This document shows positions 14,605 through 24,165 of a stretch of 64,000 nt of DNA, piece after piece; the stretch's first letter is position 1, and each line of letters starts with the position of its first letter. This stretch comes from Cognatundibacterium rivi (GTDB taxonomy: Bacteria; Pseudomonadota; Gammaproteobacteria; Burkholderiales; Burkholderiaceae_D). The DNA is taken from the NCBI RefSeq assembly GCF_018139565.1, contig NZ_JAGSPK010000001.1:806001-870000 (forward strand), written 5' to 3'. Under the pieces are notes generated by a model. It searched no databases, was not told the origin of the DNA, and saw only the letters and a list, made by a program, of their open reading frames with translations. Both the position numbers and the translations under genes were made by a program.

Positions 14605-16449
14605 TCAGGCAGCGTGCAGTTCTGCAATCAGTTGCAGGATTTCAGTGCCGTAGCTGTCGAGTTTTTTATCACCGACGCCGGAAATCGCGCGCAGCGCAGT
14701 CAGTGTTTGCGGGGCGTTGCGGGCGATCTCGCGCAATGTCGCATCCGGGAAAATCACATACGCCGGAACATTGTGCGTGCGCGCTGTTTCGACGCGCCAC
14801 CAGCGTAGTTTGTCAAACAATGCCTGTTCCTCTGCACCGAGCTCGGTTTCCGCATAATCTTTCGCAGACTGGCGTTTATGTTTCACCGCTTTTTCTGCTT
14901 TTTTGTACTGACGCAACTGCACTTTGGTTTCACCGCGTAAGACAGCGCGCGAGGCTTCGGTCAGTTTCAGCGCGCTGTAATTTTCATAGTCAACGGCAAT
15001 CAGGCCGAGCGCAATCAGCTGGCGCAGAATAGCGCGCCATTCGGCTTCGCTTTTGTCCGATCCTATGCCATAGGTTGATAATTGTTCGTGGCGCCACTGT
15101 TGCACGCGTTCGGTATCGATACCGCGCAAGACATCGACAATGTGACCCGCAGCAAAACGCTGATCGACGCGGTAAATGGTGGACAGTATTTTTTGCGCCG
15201 CGATCGTGCCATCGAATGAGGTCGGTGGGCTGAGGCAGGTGTCGCAGTTACCGCAAGGTTCGGATGGCTGGCCGAAATAATCAAGAAGTTGCACGCGGCG
15301 GCAATTCAGGGTTTCGCACAGCGATAACATCGCATCGAGCTTGGCGCCCTGCACGCGTTTATATGTATCGTTGGCTTCCGATTCATCGATCATGCGGCGC
15401 TGCTGCACGACATCTTGTAAACCGTATGCCATCCAGGCATTCGCGCTCGCACCATCGCGCCCGGCGCGACCGGTTTCCTGATAATAACCTTCGACGCTTT
15501 TGGGGAGATCCAGATGAGCAACGAAACGCACGTCCGGCTTATCTATCCCCATGCCAAACGCAATCGTGGCGCACATGACGATACCGTCTTCCCGCAGGAA
15601 ACGCGCCTGATTGCGGCTGCGCTCCGTCATGTCCATACCGGCATGATAGGGCAGGGAGGTGATGCCGTTTTCATTCAGAAAGTCTGCCGTTTCCTCGACT
15701 TTTTTGCGCGACAGGCAATACACGATACCGGCGTCACCTGCATGTTGCGCCTGTATGAAATCCAGTAACTGTTTGCGCCCGTTTGCTTTCTCGACGATCT
15801 GATAGCGTATGTTCGGGCGGTCAAATGAAGACACAAACTGCAGCGCATTTTCGAGTTGCAGGCGATGGATGATTTCATCGCGGGTCTGCTGATCTGCGGT
15901 GGCCGTCAGCGCAATCCGTGGTACCTGCGGAAAGCGTTCGTGCAGTATCGACAGGCGGATATATTCAGGGCGGAAATCATGTCCCCATTGCGATACGCAA
16001 TGCGCTTCGTCAATTGCAAACAAAGCGATATCGACGATTTCCAGCAATTCCAGACAGCGTTGTGTCAGCAAACGTTCGGGCGCGATGTAGACCAGATCGA
16101 GCTCGCCTTCGCGCATCTTTTTTTCGACCGCAAGTATCTCGTCAAAACTCTGGGTGGAATTCAGAAAGGCTGCACGCACACCGACTTCGGCCAGCGCATC
16201 AACCTGATCCTGCATCAGCGCGATCAGCGGAGAGACAACGATGCCAACGCCGTGCCGGATCAGCGCCGGAATCTGATAGCACAGCGATTTACCGCCACCG
16301 GTGGGCATGAGTACCAGTGCATCGCCACCGTGGACGACGTGTTCTACGATCTGGCCTTGTTGCGAACGGAAAGCGGGATAGCCAAAAACGGTTTGCAGCA
16401 GGTGCAGCGCCTGATCAACCGTATTGGCGGGATAACTTGCTGATGACAC
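14605..16449 (-). CDS. recQ: ATP-dependent DNA helicase RecQ
   Basis: Superfamily II 3'-5' DNA helicase of 614 residues acting in recombination and fork repair. Walker A is in '[13 protein letters not shown]' (GGGKS at 51-55) and the helicase box is [17 protein letters not shown]. The motif-VI '[12 protein letters not shown]' is followed by the RecQ zinc-binding cysteines (CGNCDTC), a winged helix and a C-terminal HRDC domain ending '[13 protein letters not shown]'. Every expected domain is present. Its start is three bases after the uppP stop, so uppP and recQ are likely co-transcribed. Confidence 0.97.
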   Translation of the reverse strand: MSSASYPANTVDQALHLLQTVFGYPAFRSQQGQIVEHVVHGGDALVLMPTGGGKSLCYQIPALIRHGVGIVVSPLIALMQDQVDALAEVGVRAAFLNSTQSFDEILAVEKKMREGELDLVYIAPERLLTQRCLELLEIVDIALFAIDEAHCVSQWGHDFRPEYIRLSILHERFPQVPRIALTATADQQTRDEIIHRLQLENALQFVSSFDRPNIRYQIVEKANGRKQLLDFIQAQHAGDAGIVYCLSRKKVEETADFLNENGITSLPYHAGMDMTERSRNQARFLREDGIVMCATIAFGMGIDKPDVRFVAHLDLPKSVEGYYQETGRAGRDGASANAWMAYGLQDVVQQRRMIDESEANDTYKRVQGAKLDAMLSLCETLNCRRVQLLDYFGQPSEPCGNCDTCLSPPTSFDGTIAAQKILSTIYRVDQRFAAGHIVDVLRGIDTERVQQWRHEQLSTYGIGSDKSEAEWRAILRQLIALGLIAVDYENYSALKLTEASRAVLRGETKVQLRQYKKAEKAVKHKRQSAKDYAETELGAEEQALFDKLRWWRVETARTHNVPAYVIFPDATLREIARNAPQTLTALRAISGVGDKKLDSYGTEILQLIAELHAA

Positions 16450-16452
16450 TGC

Positions 16453-17298
16453 TTAATCAACCCATTGAATCATGCCGGTATATGCGGTGATCAGAATCAT
16501 GATGCCGAACGCGATACGATACCAGGCGAACACATTGAAATTGTGCGAGCTGATGTAGCGCAGCAGCCAGCGTACGCAAAAGAACGCGGAAATAAACGCC
16601 GCCACGGTACCCAGACTGAACATCGGCAAATCTGCCATCGACAATTCGTTTCTGGCTTTGTAGAGCGAATAAACCGTAGCGCCCAGCAGCGTTGGTATCG
16701 CCAGGAAAAAGGAGAATTCGGTTGCCGCTTTGCGTGACAGTCCGAACAACATGCCGCCGATAATGGTAGCGCCGGAACGGCTGGTGCCCGGGATCAGTGC
16801 AAACGCCTGCGCGATGCCGATTTTGAGCGCATCGAGTGGCGTCATGTCATCTACGGTCTGTATCCGCGCATGGCTGTCGTCGTGCGTGTCGGCACCTTTC
16901 TGATTGCGTTCTACCCACAGAATAATCAGACCACCGACGATGAAAGCGAGCGCCACTGGCACCGGGGCAAACAACACCGCTTTGATGTGTTTGGAAAACA
17001 GCAAGCCCAGAATGGCTGCCGGAAAAAAGGCGATCAGCAAATTGAGCGTGAATTTGCGCGCTTTGGGATCGCTTCCCAAGCCAGTCAACACCGCAGCGAT
17101 TTTGGCGCGGTATTCCCAGCACACGGCGAAAATAGCGCCGGCCTGAATCACGATTTCAAAGACTTTTTGCGTCTCACCGGTGAAGTTCAACAGGCTGCCG
17201 GTCAGGATCAGATGACCGGTGGAAGAAATAGGCAAAAATTCTGTCAGACCTTCGACGATGCCCATGATGATAATTTTAACGGCGAGCAGTAAATCCAT
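16453..17298 (-). CDS. uppP: Undecaprenyl-diphosphatase (UppP/BacA type)
   Basis: Polytopic membrane enzyme of about 281 residues that recycles undecaprenyl pyrophosphate to the monophosphate carrier used for peptidoglycan and O-antigen synthesis, and confers bacitracin tolerance. The catalytic motifs '[15 protein letters not shown]' and '[13 protein letters not shown]' are both intact, and about eight hydrophobic helices follow the family pattern. A hydrophilic loop with an Asp/His-rich stretch (around residues 135-145) is longer than in some relatives. I chose ATG 17298 (MDLLLAVK), which begins the conserved part; the frame extends to 17352 without a convincing ribosome-binding site. Confidence 0.95.
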   Translation of the reverse strand: MDLLLAVKIIIMGIVEGLTEFLPISSTGHLILTGSLLNFTGETQKVFEIVIQAGAIFAVCWEYRAKIAAVLTGLGSDPKARKFTLNLLIAFFPAAILGLLFSKHIKAVLFAPVPVALAFIVGGLIILWVERNQKGADTHDDSHARIQTVDDMTPLDALKIGIAQAFALIPGTSRSGATIIGGMLFGLSRKAATEFSFFLAIPTLLGATVYSLYKARNELSMADLPMFSLGTVAAFISAFFCVRWLLRYISSHNFNVFAWYRIAFGIMILITAYTGMIQWVD

Positions 17299-17463
17299 AG
17301 CGTTTGTCACTTGTTTAATCGATGTAGAAGCGGGCGATGTTGAACCGGGCAATGTTGAGCCGGACGGAAACCGCAGTTTTAGCAGGCACGAAGCTTAACA
17401 TGCCAGACGCGACTCAATTCTGGTTTTTGCCGTCCGTGCCCGGCGAAATAGGAGCGGAAATGC

Positions 17464-17541
17464 ATACTCCCCCCCTATTTTTGAATAATACGCTTAACCT
17501 CAGCGTATTTGCTGGGCTGTTTTTGATACTGGGGGGAGTAT
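17464..17541. repeat. Palindromic extragenic element, copy A
   Basis: ATACTCCCCCC (17464-17474) and GGGGGGAGTAT (17531-17541) are perfect 11-bp inverted arms 78 bases apart end to end. A second hairpin, AATACGCT / AGCGTATT (17487-17494 and 17502-17509), lies inside. The right part (GGGCTGT, five bases, ATACTGGGGGGAGTATATTT) is shared almost exactly with copy B at 47505-47586. It lies in the intergenic region upstream of uppP. Confidence 0.85.
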
Positions 17542-17755
17542 ATTTTTGTCTGTGTAACCCGGTTTAGACAGTGAAATCACTGCCGTGCAGATATTGCTAC
17601 GCGTAGTATCGGAATTTAATACTTAATTAAAAATTATTGTTGTTCGTGTGTGGTTTAAAGATACTTTGCGCATCCATCGTGATCGCCTTGTTGAGTGATG
17701 AGATGGAAAACGAATGCAGATACCTGCACATCATTGCCAGCGAGGAGAGATCACC

Positions 17756-18223
17756 ATGCAAAAATCCGGCATACAAACCAGCGCTTCCCTGAAGCCGCAA
17801 GCAAATTCAGAGGCGTATTTTCAGGATTTTCCGGAAACCGCAGAAATTGCGGCGAAGGTGCCGACAAATATGGGGCCGTATCAATTTGTCGTGAAGCCAT
17901 CGCGGCCAACCAAAGGTGCGGTGATGGAAGTTGATCATCAGGGCGCGCGGATTATTTCGGCGCATTTACCAACGCCATTTGCACGCGGACAGATACTGAG
18001 CGCCAGCATGAATGTGCGCGGCAGTGAGTATTTATTTCTGGCGGCCCGTTCGGTCTCTAAGCTGATTTCCAATAGCAAATGCTGGTTCGGAATTTTCCGC
18101 GCCGATGGCAAGAAAATCTATGCAACGGTGCTCGAACAACAGGTTGATCTGGTGAAAGCGCACGACGACGGCGTATCGCTTTTCTTTCTGAATGGCGACA
18201 CCATGCGTATGCGCCTGCTGTAA
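17756..18223 (+). CDS. Hypothetical protein of 155 residues
   Basis: I do not recognise this protein. It is soluble, with no signal peptide or membrane helix, and has a mixed alpha/beta look: strands such as 'PYQFVVKPSRP', 'ARIISAHLP', 'GQILSASMNVRG' and 'CWFGIFRADGKKIYATVLE'. The strand-rich second half could be a small beta barrel, but no PilZ signature residues (RxxxR, DxSxxG) are present. I chose ATG 17756 because GAGGAGA lies about seven bases upstream; the longer frame to 17714 lacks that. It is a single-gene unit ending in a terminator (18306-18341). Confidence 0.7.
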   Translation: MQKSGIQTSASLKPQANSEAYFQDFPETAEIAAKVPTNMGPYQFVVKPSRPTKGAVMEVDHQGARIISAHLPTPFARGQILSASMNVRGSEYLFLAARSVSKLISNSKCWFGIFRADGKKIYATVLEQQVDLVKAHDDGVSLFFLNGDTMRMRLL

Positions 18224-18305
18224 TCAGAAATCAGCTGGCGCTGCTGCTACTTAATTTTTCGTCATTCTATTTTTGGAATGACGTTCTTCATCGTTTTATT
18301 CTTCA

Positions 18306-18341
18306 AATGCATCGTCAATTGTTGACGGTGCATTTTCTTTT
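18306..18341 (+). terminator. Intrinsic terminator after the 155-residue hypothetical gene
   Basis: AATGCATCGTCAA (18306-18318) pairs with TTGACGGTGCATT (18322-18334), with one G-T pair, and is followed by TTCTTTT. A second, shorter hairpin, CGTCATTC / GAATGACG (18260-18283), precedes it. Confidence 0.8.
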
Positions 18342-18493
18342 GCCGATGCAAAATCGTAAACACATTTCTGTCTATTTTTGACGACTAAATGTCAATCATT
18401 GTGTCAATGGTTTGATATCGCCTGAGTTTCCGCAAAGATAGAGTTTTTGCTCTGTTCTGTTTCGTCAGTAAATCGCTTATTCTGAACTTAGTT

Positions 18494-18551
18494 GCACGTG
18501 TTGAGGTCAACGCGTGCGAAACAGAAAGCTACCGATGTGAATGCCCGGTAG
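18494..18551 (+). promoter_or_regulatory. Two leader stem-loops before the diguanylate cyclase gene
   Basis: GCACGTGTTGA / TCAACGCGTGC (18494-18504 and 18507-18517) forms an 11-bp stem with one G-T pair and a two-base loop. CTACCG / CGGTAG (18529-18534 and 18546-18551) ends nine bases before the start codon at 18560. If transcribed, the second stem would sit over the ribosome-binding region, which has no clear Shine-Dalgarno sequence. Alternatively the first is a DNA operator. Confidence 0.5.
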
Positions 18552-18559
18552 TTGAAAGC

Positions 18560-21500
18560 ATGATTAAAATGATATCCAGCAGAATTTTCCCCCGTCACCG
18601 TGTATTTTTACGTCCCTTCATTGCGATTGCGCTGGCATTATTGTTGTGCGCATTGTATTGGGCGCAGTTGCTGCGTTATCAGGCATCTGAATTAGAAGAC
18701 AACAAATATCAGACGCGTTTGCGGGCAGTGCAAATGTCGGCCGCGATGGTGACGCAGGTCAGCTCATCGATCGCCAGCCTCGAATATCTGGCGCACACGC
18801 TCGCAACGAAATTCGTGACTGACCGTGCAGCGGATTTTCCGCATTCAGTTGAGACCGCGCTCAAGACTTTTCCGCCTGACAGCATCTTGCAAATTGCCGT
18901 CGCTGATGCCAATGGAAATCTCATTTATTCGAGTTTGTCCGGTTCGCAGGGCGCGGCACCTAAAGTGTCGATTGCGGACCGTGAGCATTTCCGGGTGCAT
19001 ACGCATGGCGGCCCTGCAAAATTATTTATCAGCCGTCCGATAATGGGGCGCGTTTCCGGCAAATGGTCGCTTCAGTTTTCCTATCCAGTGGAGCGTGCCG
19101 GTCAATTTGCCGGTGTGCTGGTGCTTTCCATCTCACCCGATTACATTTCCAATTATTTCCGTGAGGTGTTTTCCGGCGGCAGCGATGTCGCATTTGTCGT
19201 GCGCAACGATGGCAGCTATCTGGCGCGCTCGGTCATGCAGGATAAGGCGATGACGCAATGGGTATCGCCGGAACGTGAATTTGTACGGATGCCAGAAAAA
19301 AGCCAGGGGGAATATCACGTCAAGGCAAAGGTTGATGGTATCGAGCGTTACTACGCCTGGAACCGCTTGAAAAATTATCCGCTCGTCGTCAGCGTCGGTC
19401 TCGATAGTGAGCGTGCACTGGCCAATTTGCAAGAGGCGATTTCTGACAGTCGCTGGAGAAATGCGCTCGGTACGCTTGTTATTCTGGCTGCCGTGTTGTG
19501 GATTGTTTCCTTATTCGAGCGTGTGCGTCGCAAACAGATTTTGCTACAAGAGAATATGCAGCGTTTCGAGATGGCGCTGGAAGGTGGTGCATTCGGTGTC
19601 TGGGATTGGGATCTGAGTAACGATCATATGAACATCGATAGTCGTATTCATTTCATATTGGGTATCAGCTCGGACGATCTTGAACAGAGTATTGAGGGAA
19701 TCCGGCGTTTGATTCATCCGGATGATTGGCCAGCGGTGCGTGCCGAATTGGAACAGGTACGCCAGGGTAAAACCGATAACTTTGAGAACGAACACCGAAT
19801 GCTGCGCAGCGATGGAGAATGGTGTTGGATCAGTGCGCGCGGCAGGGTGATTCTGCATGATGAAGATGGCCGGGCACGCAAGGTGTTTGGTATTTTCACC
19901 GATATTTCCGCACGGCGTGAAGTCGAGGCTGCACGCATAGAATTGGAGCAACGCCTGACCAAACTGGTGGCGCAAGTACCGGGTGTTGTTTATCAATATC
20001 GCCAACGCCCTGATGGTAGCGGCTATTTCCCGTATGCGAGTCCGCATATCGTGGATATTTACGATACAACACCGGAAGAAGCGGCCAAGGATATTACTTT
20101 TCTGCTTGAGCACGTTCATCCTCTGGATCAGCCGCAACTGCGCGCCAGTATTGACGAATCCGCCCGTTCGCTGACGCCCTGGTTCAACGAATATCGCTTT
20201 GTCCGTGATAACGGTGAGATACGCTGGTTATCCGGATGTTCTAATCCTGAGCGTGAAGCGGACGGCAATACCTTGTGGCATGGTTATATACAAGACGTAA
20301 CCAAACAGCATGCAGAGCATGAAGCACTGCAACAAAGCGAAGAGCGTTTACGCCTGACCGTATTGGCAGTGCAGGACGGTCTTTGGAACTGGGATCTTAC
20401 CAGTGGGCAGATGCAACTCGATGCGCGTTGTCAGGAAATGCTGGGCTATCCGGCACACGACGATACGATTCAATTTGATGACTGGTGCCAGTGGCTGCAT
20501 CCGCACGACAGAGCGAGCGTGATACTGCAATTGCAGACACAAGTGGAGCGCAGTGAGCCGTTTCATGTTGAAACCCGTCTGCTGACGTCGCAAGGTGATT
20601 GGTGTTGGGTAGAAATACGCGGCCAGATTACGCAGGAACTCAATGGCAAAGGACAACAGGTTATAGGAACGCAGACGGACATCAGTCAGCGCATGGCTGA
20701 TACGACGTTGCGCCGTGCCTTGCTCGATAACGCGGCAGCGGCTTTGTTTGTGACTACTCCGCAGCGCATTATCCGTCTGGCAAATCAGCGTGCAATTGAT
20801 ACGTTTTCTGAAGATGGATTAGCATTAACCGGCAGGAGCATGCGCATCATCCATCCTGATGATGATTCTTTTGATACCTTTGGCGGCTATTACAGAACGG
20901 TGCGGCAGGACGGCGGTATTACTATTGATTACCAACAGTTTATCGTTGGTGGCGAGTTACGCTGGTTTGCGGTTCGCGGTAGTTTGCTCGATCCCGATAA
21001 TTCTGAGGGTGATCTGATATGGACGATGGTGGATACTACCGAGCGCCGGCGCATAGAAGATGCATTACGCAGTACCCGTGCGCACTTATTCGAAGTCATA
21101 CAACATTTTCCGGGTGGCGTTCTGGCGCAAAATCAGAATGGCGACGTTGTTGTGGCGAACCGGGTGATCTGTGATCTTCTGGGCGTGCAGACGCCTCCTG
21201 TGGCGCTGACCGGAATCAACCGGGAAGCCTTTCGCAAAATGATTTCGCAAGACATTCTGGATGCATTCAAAGAATCTGTCGAAGATGGCGAATACAGTTT
21301 GCCGGATGGTCGCACCATCAGAATTAATCTGATTCCGCTGAAAAACGGCGATGACAATATTGGTCGCCTGATGATCGTCAGTGATGTCACCGAGCGGCGA
21401 CGCCATGAGCAGAATCTGGAGTATTTAGCGACGACAGATGCGCTGACGGGATTGGCGAATCGCCGCGCCTTCATGGCGCGTCTGCAGGCAGAGCTGGCAT

Positions 21501-21913
21501 TGATCGCACAAGGTGGAAAAGGCGGCATGCTGATCATGCTCGACCTCGATCACTTCAAGCATGTGAATGACAGCTTTGGTCACCCTGCCGGCGATGCAGT
21601 GCTGGTCTACCTTGCGGGACTATTGCACGGTAATACCATGCGTAAAGACGATCTGGCTGGCCGTCTGGGGGGCGAGGAGTTTGCTGTGCTATTACCGAAT
21701 ACCAGCGCTGAAGATGGCATGATGGTCGCTGAACGTTTACGTATTGCCTTGGAAGACAGTAATATCAATTCCGGTGAAGGCCATATCGTCAGAATCACTT
21801 TGAGTGGAGGCATCGCACCGCTGAGTGGCAGCCCCGAAAGCATTTTAGCGGAGGCCGATGCAGCGCTGTATCGGGCTAAAAACGGCGGACGCAACCGCAT
21901 CGTCCAGGCGTAA
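18560..21913 (+). CDS. Membrane-anchored Cache/PAS/GGDEF diguanylate cyclase
   Basis: Large sensor of 1117 residues that should make cyclic di-GMP. In order: a transmembrane helix (about 19-37), a periplasmic dCache-like sensor (about 40-300, including 'PDSILQIAVADANGNLIYSS' and 'FSGGSDVAFVVRNDGSYLA'), a second helix (about 305-325), then about five PAS/PAC units ('DWDLSNDHMNID', 'YPHASP'-like, 'WDLTSGQMQLDARC' and others) between 340 and 945. The C-terminal GGDEF domain has active site G1037-G-E-E-F1041. The inhibitory RxxD site (R1028-K-D-D1031) lies exactly five residues before it. No EAL domain is present. It is a single gene with structured leader sequences; the ligands are unknown. Confidence 0.95.
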   Translation: MIKMISSRIFPRHRVFLRPFIAIALALLLCALYWAQLLRYQASELEDNKYQTRLRAVQMSAAMVTQVSSSIASLEYLAHTLATKFVTDRAADFPHSVETALKTFPPDSILQIAVADANGNLIYSSLSGSQGAAPKVSIADREHFRVHTHGGPAKLFISRPIMGRVSGKWSLQFSYPVERAGQFAGVLVLSISPDYISNYFREVFSGGSDVAFVVRNDGSYLARSVMQDKAMTQWVSPEREFVRMPEKSQGEYHVKAKVDGIERYYAWNRLKNYPLVVSVGLDSERALANLQEAISDSRWRNALGTLVILAAVLWIVSLFERVRRKQILLQENMQRFEMALEGGAFGVWDWDLSNDHMNIDSRIHFILGISSDDLEQSIEGIRRLIHPDDWPAVRAELEQVRQGKTDNFENEHRMLRSDGEWCWISARGRVILHDEDGRARKVFGIFTDISARREVEAARIELEQRLTKLVAQVPGVVYQYRQRPDGSGYFPYASPHIVDIYDTTPEEAAKDITFLLEHVHPLDQPQLRASIDESARSLTPWFNEYRFVRDNGEIRWLSGCSNPEREADGNTLWHGYIQDVTKQHAEHEALQQSEERLRLTVLAVQDGLWNWDLTSGQMQLDARCQEMLGYPAHDDTIQFDDWCQWLHPHDRASVILQLQTQVERSEPFHVETRLLTSQGDWCWVEIRGQITQELNGKGQQVIGTQTDISQRMADTTLRRALLDNAAAALFVTTPQRIIRLANQRAIDTFSEDGLALTGRSMRIIHPDDDSFDTFGGYYRTVRQDGGITIDYQQFIVGGELRWFAVRGSLLDPDNSEGDLIWTMVDTTERRRIEDALRSTRAHLFEVIQHFPGGVLAQNQNGDVVVANRVICDLLGVQTPPVALTGINREAFRKMISQDILDAFKESVEDGEYSLPDGRTIRINLIPLKNGDDNIGRLMIVSDVTERRRHEQNLEYLATTDALTGLANRRAFMARLQAELALIAQGGKGGMLIMLDLDHFKHVNDSFGHPAGDAVLVYLAGLLHGNTMRKDDLAGRLGGEEFAVLLPNTSAEDGMMVAERLRIALEDSNINSGEGHIVRITLSGGIAPLSGSPESILAEADAALYRAKNGGRNRIVQA

Positions 21914-21953
21914 AAATAACAACAGTGCGGGATTCAGCATTTGCATGATTTGT

Positions 21954-22211
21954 TCATCGCGGCGCGGTCGCTTTTTCCAGTTCATGCAACCATAACATTG
22001 CGTGTTCACGATTTGTTCCGCACATGTCAGGCGATGCCTGCAAGCCCGAACAGCAGGCTGGTCGCTCCGGCTTACCAAAAATCAGACATCGCAGATCATC
22101 TGCCAGTTGTATGCATTTAACTCCCGCAGGCTTCCCTTCGGGCATGCCTGGTATGGGGCTGGAAATCGACGGTGCGATACAGCATGCGCCACACGCATCA
22201 CGACATTGCAT
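21954..22211 (-). CDS. YkgJ-type cysteine-cluster protein
   Basis: Small protein of 85 residues rich in cysteine: 'CRDACGACC' at the N-terminus, then C33, C42, C53/C54 and C64 in '[11 protein letters not shown]'. The pattern with '[17 protein letters not shown]' and the closing 'LELEKATAP'-like end is that of the YkgJ family (putative zinc- or iron-chelating domain). The family's role is not known; binding of a metal or an Fe-S cluster is presumed. It is convergent with the diguanylate cyclase gene, with 40 bases between the stops. Confidence 0.88.
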   Translation of the reverse strand: MQCRDACGACCIAPSISSPIPGMPEGKPAGVKCIQLADDLRCLIFGKPERPACCSGLQASPDMCGTNREHAMLWLHELEKATAPR

Positions 22212-22657
22212 GGATCACATCCTTTTTTTGTGATAAGGCAGACTGGCCGGATATGGTTCTGTGGAATGCGTTAACAGCGTTTCCTGAATATGCGCGTGTT
22301 GGCTTGCGACTGTGAATTCTTTTCATACTTACTTAGACATCGAATGATTAATGAGCCGGGGCGCGATGGCCTTGCGCTTAGTAAAACGGCTAGTACCCGC
22401 GTGCAGGTGATACCGTCAATTCAACATTTTAAGTGCAGATTTTGGCATTTTGTCGCATTTGCCTGGTTTTGCTGCTGTCTTTCTTGCATGATGCGCAGGA
22501 ATCGCTGCTTGACGCTATCTGGACGGCGGATTACATTGCTGACTCATGGGTAAGTTATTTATACTTACAAAGGCAGTGTGCATCACTTAAAGGTTGTCAT
22601 GTTTGTATATGACCTGACGGTGTGCGCTGTATTGAGATTCAGTGAAAAGTTATCGTT
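22212..22657. other. Intergenic region upstream of the TetR gene
   Basis: These 446 bases separate the divergent YkgJ-type gene and the TetR gene. An 87-codon plus frame (22290-22553) has no ribosome-binding site or recognisable similarity, and I do not call it. The supportable content is the promoter/operator listed at 22509-22568. Confidence 0.5.
22509..22568 (+). promoter_or_regulatory. Promoter and candidate operator of the TetR gene
   Basis: TTGACG (22509-22514) and TACATT (22532-22537) are spaced by 17 bases, a good sigma70 fit. Just past the expected transcription start lies a perfect inverted repeat GTAAGT-TATTTAT-ACTTAC (22550-22568), 90 bases before the ATG. Its position suggests autorepression by the TetR product. 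Confidence 0.55.
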
Positions 22658-23296
22658 ATGATGTCATGTCCGTTTAAACCGAAATGGGAGCGCCGCAAAG
22701 AAGCTCGTCCTCAGGAATTGCTTGCTGCTGCGTTAAATCTGTTTGTTGAGCGCGGTTTCGCGGCAACCCGTCTGGATGATGTTGCGAAAGCTGCGGGCGT
22801 CTCTAAGGGAACCTTGTATTTGTATTTTTCAAGCAAGGAAGATTTGTTTAAAGCAGTCGTGCGCGAAAACATCGTGCCGTTGCTGGGTGAAGCTGCGGGA
22901 ATGATCACGGCTTTTGAAGGTGATACAGAAAGTCTGTTCCGGGAATTGACGCTGAGCTGGTGGCGAAATGCCGGAGAAACTAAGTTATCCGGTTTACCAA
23001 AACTGATGATGGGGGAAGCCGGAAATTTTCCCGAACTTGCACGGTTTTATCAGGATGAAGTGATTGCGCGCGGTGAGGCGTTGTTGGCATCGGTGCTGGC
23101 GCGGGGAATGCAGCGTGGTGAGATACGGAATATCGATCTGGAAATCGATACCAGATTGTTGATAGCGCCGGTAATCATGATGATGATGTGGAAGCACTCG
23201 TCATGCGTGTGTCAGATTGAGCCAGAAAAACTCAATGTTTATCTGGAACATTACATCCAGATGGCCTGGAATAGTTTATTGATACGGCAGGGATAA
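22658..23296 (+). CDS. TetR/AcrR-family transcriptional regulator
   Basis: Repressor of 212 residues. The N-terminal DNA-binding domain is clear: 'ALNLFVERGFAATRLDDVAKAAGVSKGTLYLYF' spans the helix-turn-helix (about residues 24-60), and 'SSKEDLFKAVVREN' follows. The ligand-binding half has no recognisable subfamily signature. A methionine run (IMMMMW) lies near residue 176. It is followed in the same direction by a PCMT-like gene, a rhodanese and TolC, and then by a MacAB-like exporter, so it is a likely regulator of that envelope/efflux group. The effector is unknown. Confidence 0.93.
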   Translation: MMSCPFKPKWERRKEARPQELLAAALNLFVERGFAATRLDDVAKAAGVSKGTLYLYFSSKEDLFKAVVRENIVPLLGEAAGMITAFEGDTESLFRELTLSWWRNAGETKLSGLPKLMMGEAGNFPELARFYQDEVIARGEALLASVLARGMQRGEIRNIDLEIDTRLLIAPVIMMMMWKHSSCVCQIEPEKLNVYLEHYIQMAWNSLLIRQG

Positions 23297-23489
23297 ATGT
23301 AGCCCGGCTGATGCGCCAATTGTGGCCTTGGTGATTTACACCAGGCTGAATGATTCCGGTGTCTACTTAAACAGAAAACGGCGTACTGAAAAGACATTAA
23401 ATATCGCTGAATACCGGAATCAAACCGGCATACAGAGCAGTGCTTTGATAAAATGCGGGTTCCTTTAATTTATGCAATCGAGTGAACAA

Positions 23490-24140
23490 ATGAATATCGA
23501 AAAAGCCCGTTTCAACATGATTGAACAACAAATACGTCCTTGGAACGTGTTGGATAAGGATATTTTGGATATGTTGATTGTGGTGAAACGGGAAAATTAT
23601 TTTCCGCAAGACCAGAAAACACTGGCTTTCTTTGACACAGAGTTGCCATTGCCGGACGGCTCTAAAGCAATGAGCCCGAAACTGGAGGCGCGCATTGTTC
23701 AGGAACTGGGCCTCAAAAAACAGGAATCCGTGCTGCTGATTGGCGCTGCATCCGGGTATCTGGCGGCTTTGCTGGCGCATATGTCCAGCCACGTGACTGT
23801 TTTGGAAACATCACTCGCGCTGAAAGAACTCGCTGAAAAAAATCTGGCGGCAGATGGCGTACGGAATGTCAGCGTTTTACTGGCGGATGGATTATCCGGT
23901 CAGCACACAGGTTCGTATGATGTGATCGTGATCGCCGGTGCCGTCGAAGCTGTTCCTGAAACACTGAAAAAGCAATTAAATGTTGGTGGCCGTTTGCTGG
24001 CGATTGTTGGTCGCTTGCCAGTCATGCAAGCAGAACTGATCACCCGCTCTGCTGACGCTGCATACGACACTCGCAGTGTGTTTGATACGGTGGTTGCGGC
24101 AGCACCGGGTGCCGTACCTTCCTCACAATTCAAATTCTGA
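23490..24140 (+). CDS. PCMT-like methyltransferase-fold protein
   Basis: Protein of about 216 residues that resembles protein-L-isoaspartate O-methyltransferase. It has the N-terminal 'KARFNMIEQQIRPWNVLDKDIL', 'PLPDGSKAMSPKLEARIVQEL' (matching the PCMT 'isQPyivA' region) and a Rossmann core. The SAM loop reads VLLIGAASGYLAALLA, where PCMT usually has E-I-G-T-G-S-G-Y: the acidic residue is Leu and the T-G pair is A-A. The substrate loop is also divergent, so catalysis as a true PCMT is doubtful. Such copies often stand before rhodanese and tolC genes in related bacteria. The ATG at 23490 has GAG eight bases upstream; 23472 is an alternative. Confidence 0.8.
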   Translation: MNIEKARFNMIEQQIRPWNVLDKDILDMLIVVKRENYFPQDQKTLAFFDTELPLPDGSKAMSPKLEARIVQELGLKKQESVLLIGAASGYLAALLAHMSSHVTVLETSLALKELAEKNLAADGVRNVSVLLADGLSGQHTGSYDVIVIAGAVEAVPETLKKQLNVGGRLLAIVGRLPVMQAELITRSADAAYDTRSVFDTVVAAAPGAVPSSQFKF

Positions 24141-24165
24141 TTCTGTTAGTCAAAATAGATAACGT

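Noticed and set aside
17337..17567. 76-codon plus frame over the palindromic element
   Set aside because: It overlaps repeat copy A, has no ribosome-binding site and no protein-like composition.
22290..22553. 87-codon plus frame upstream of the TetR gene
   Set aside because: No ribosome-binding site, Cys/Trp-rich random composition, and it covers the promoter/operator of tetR.
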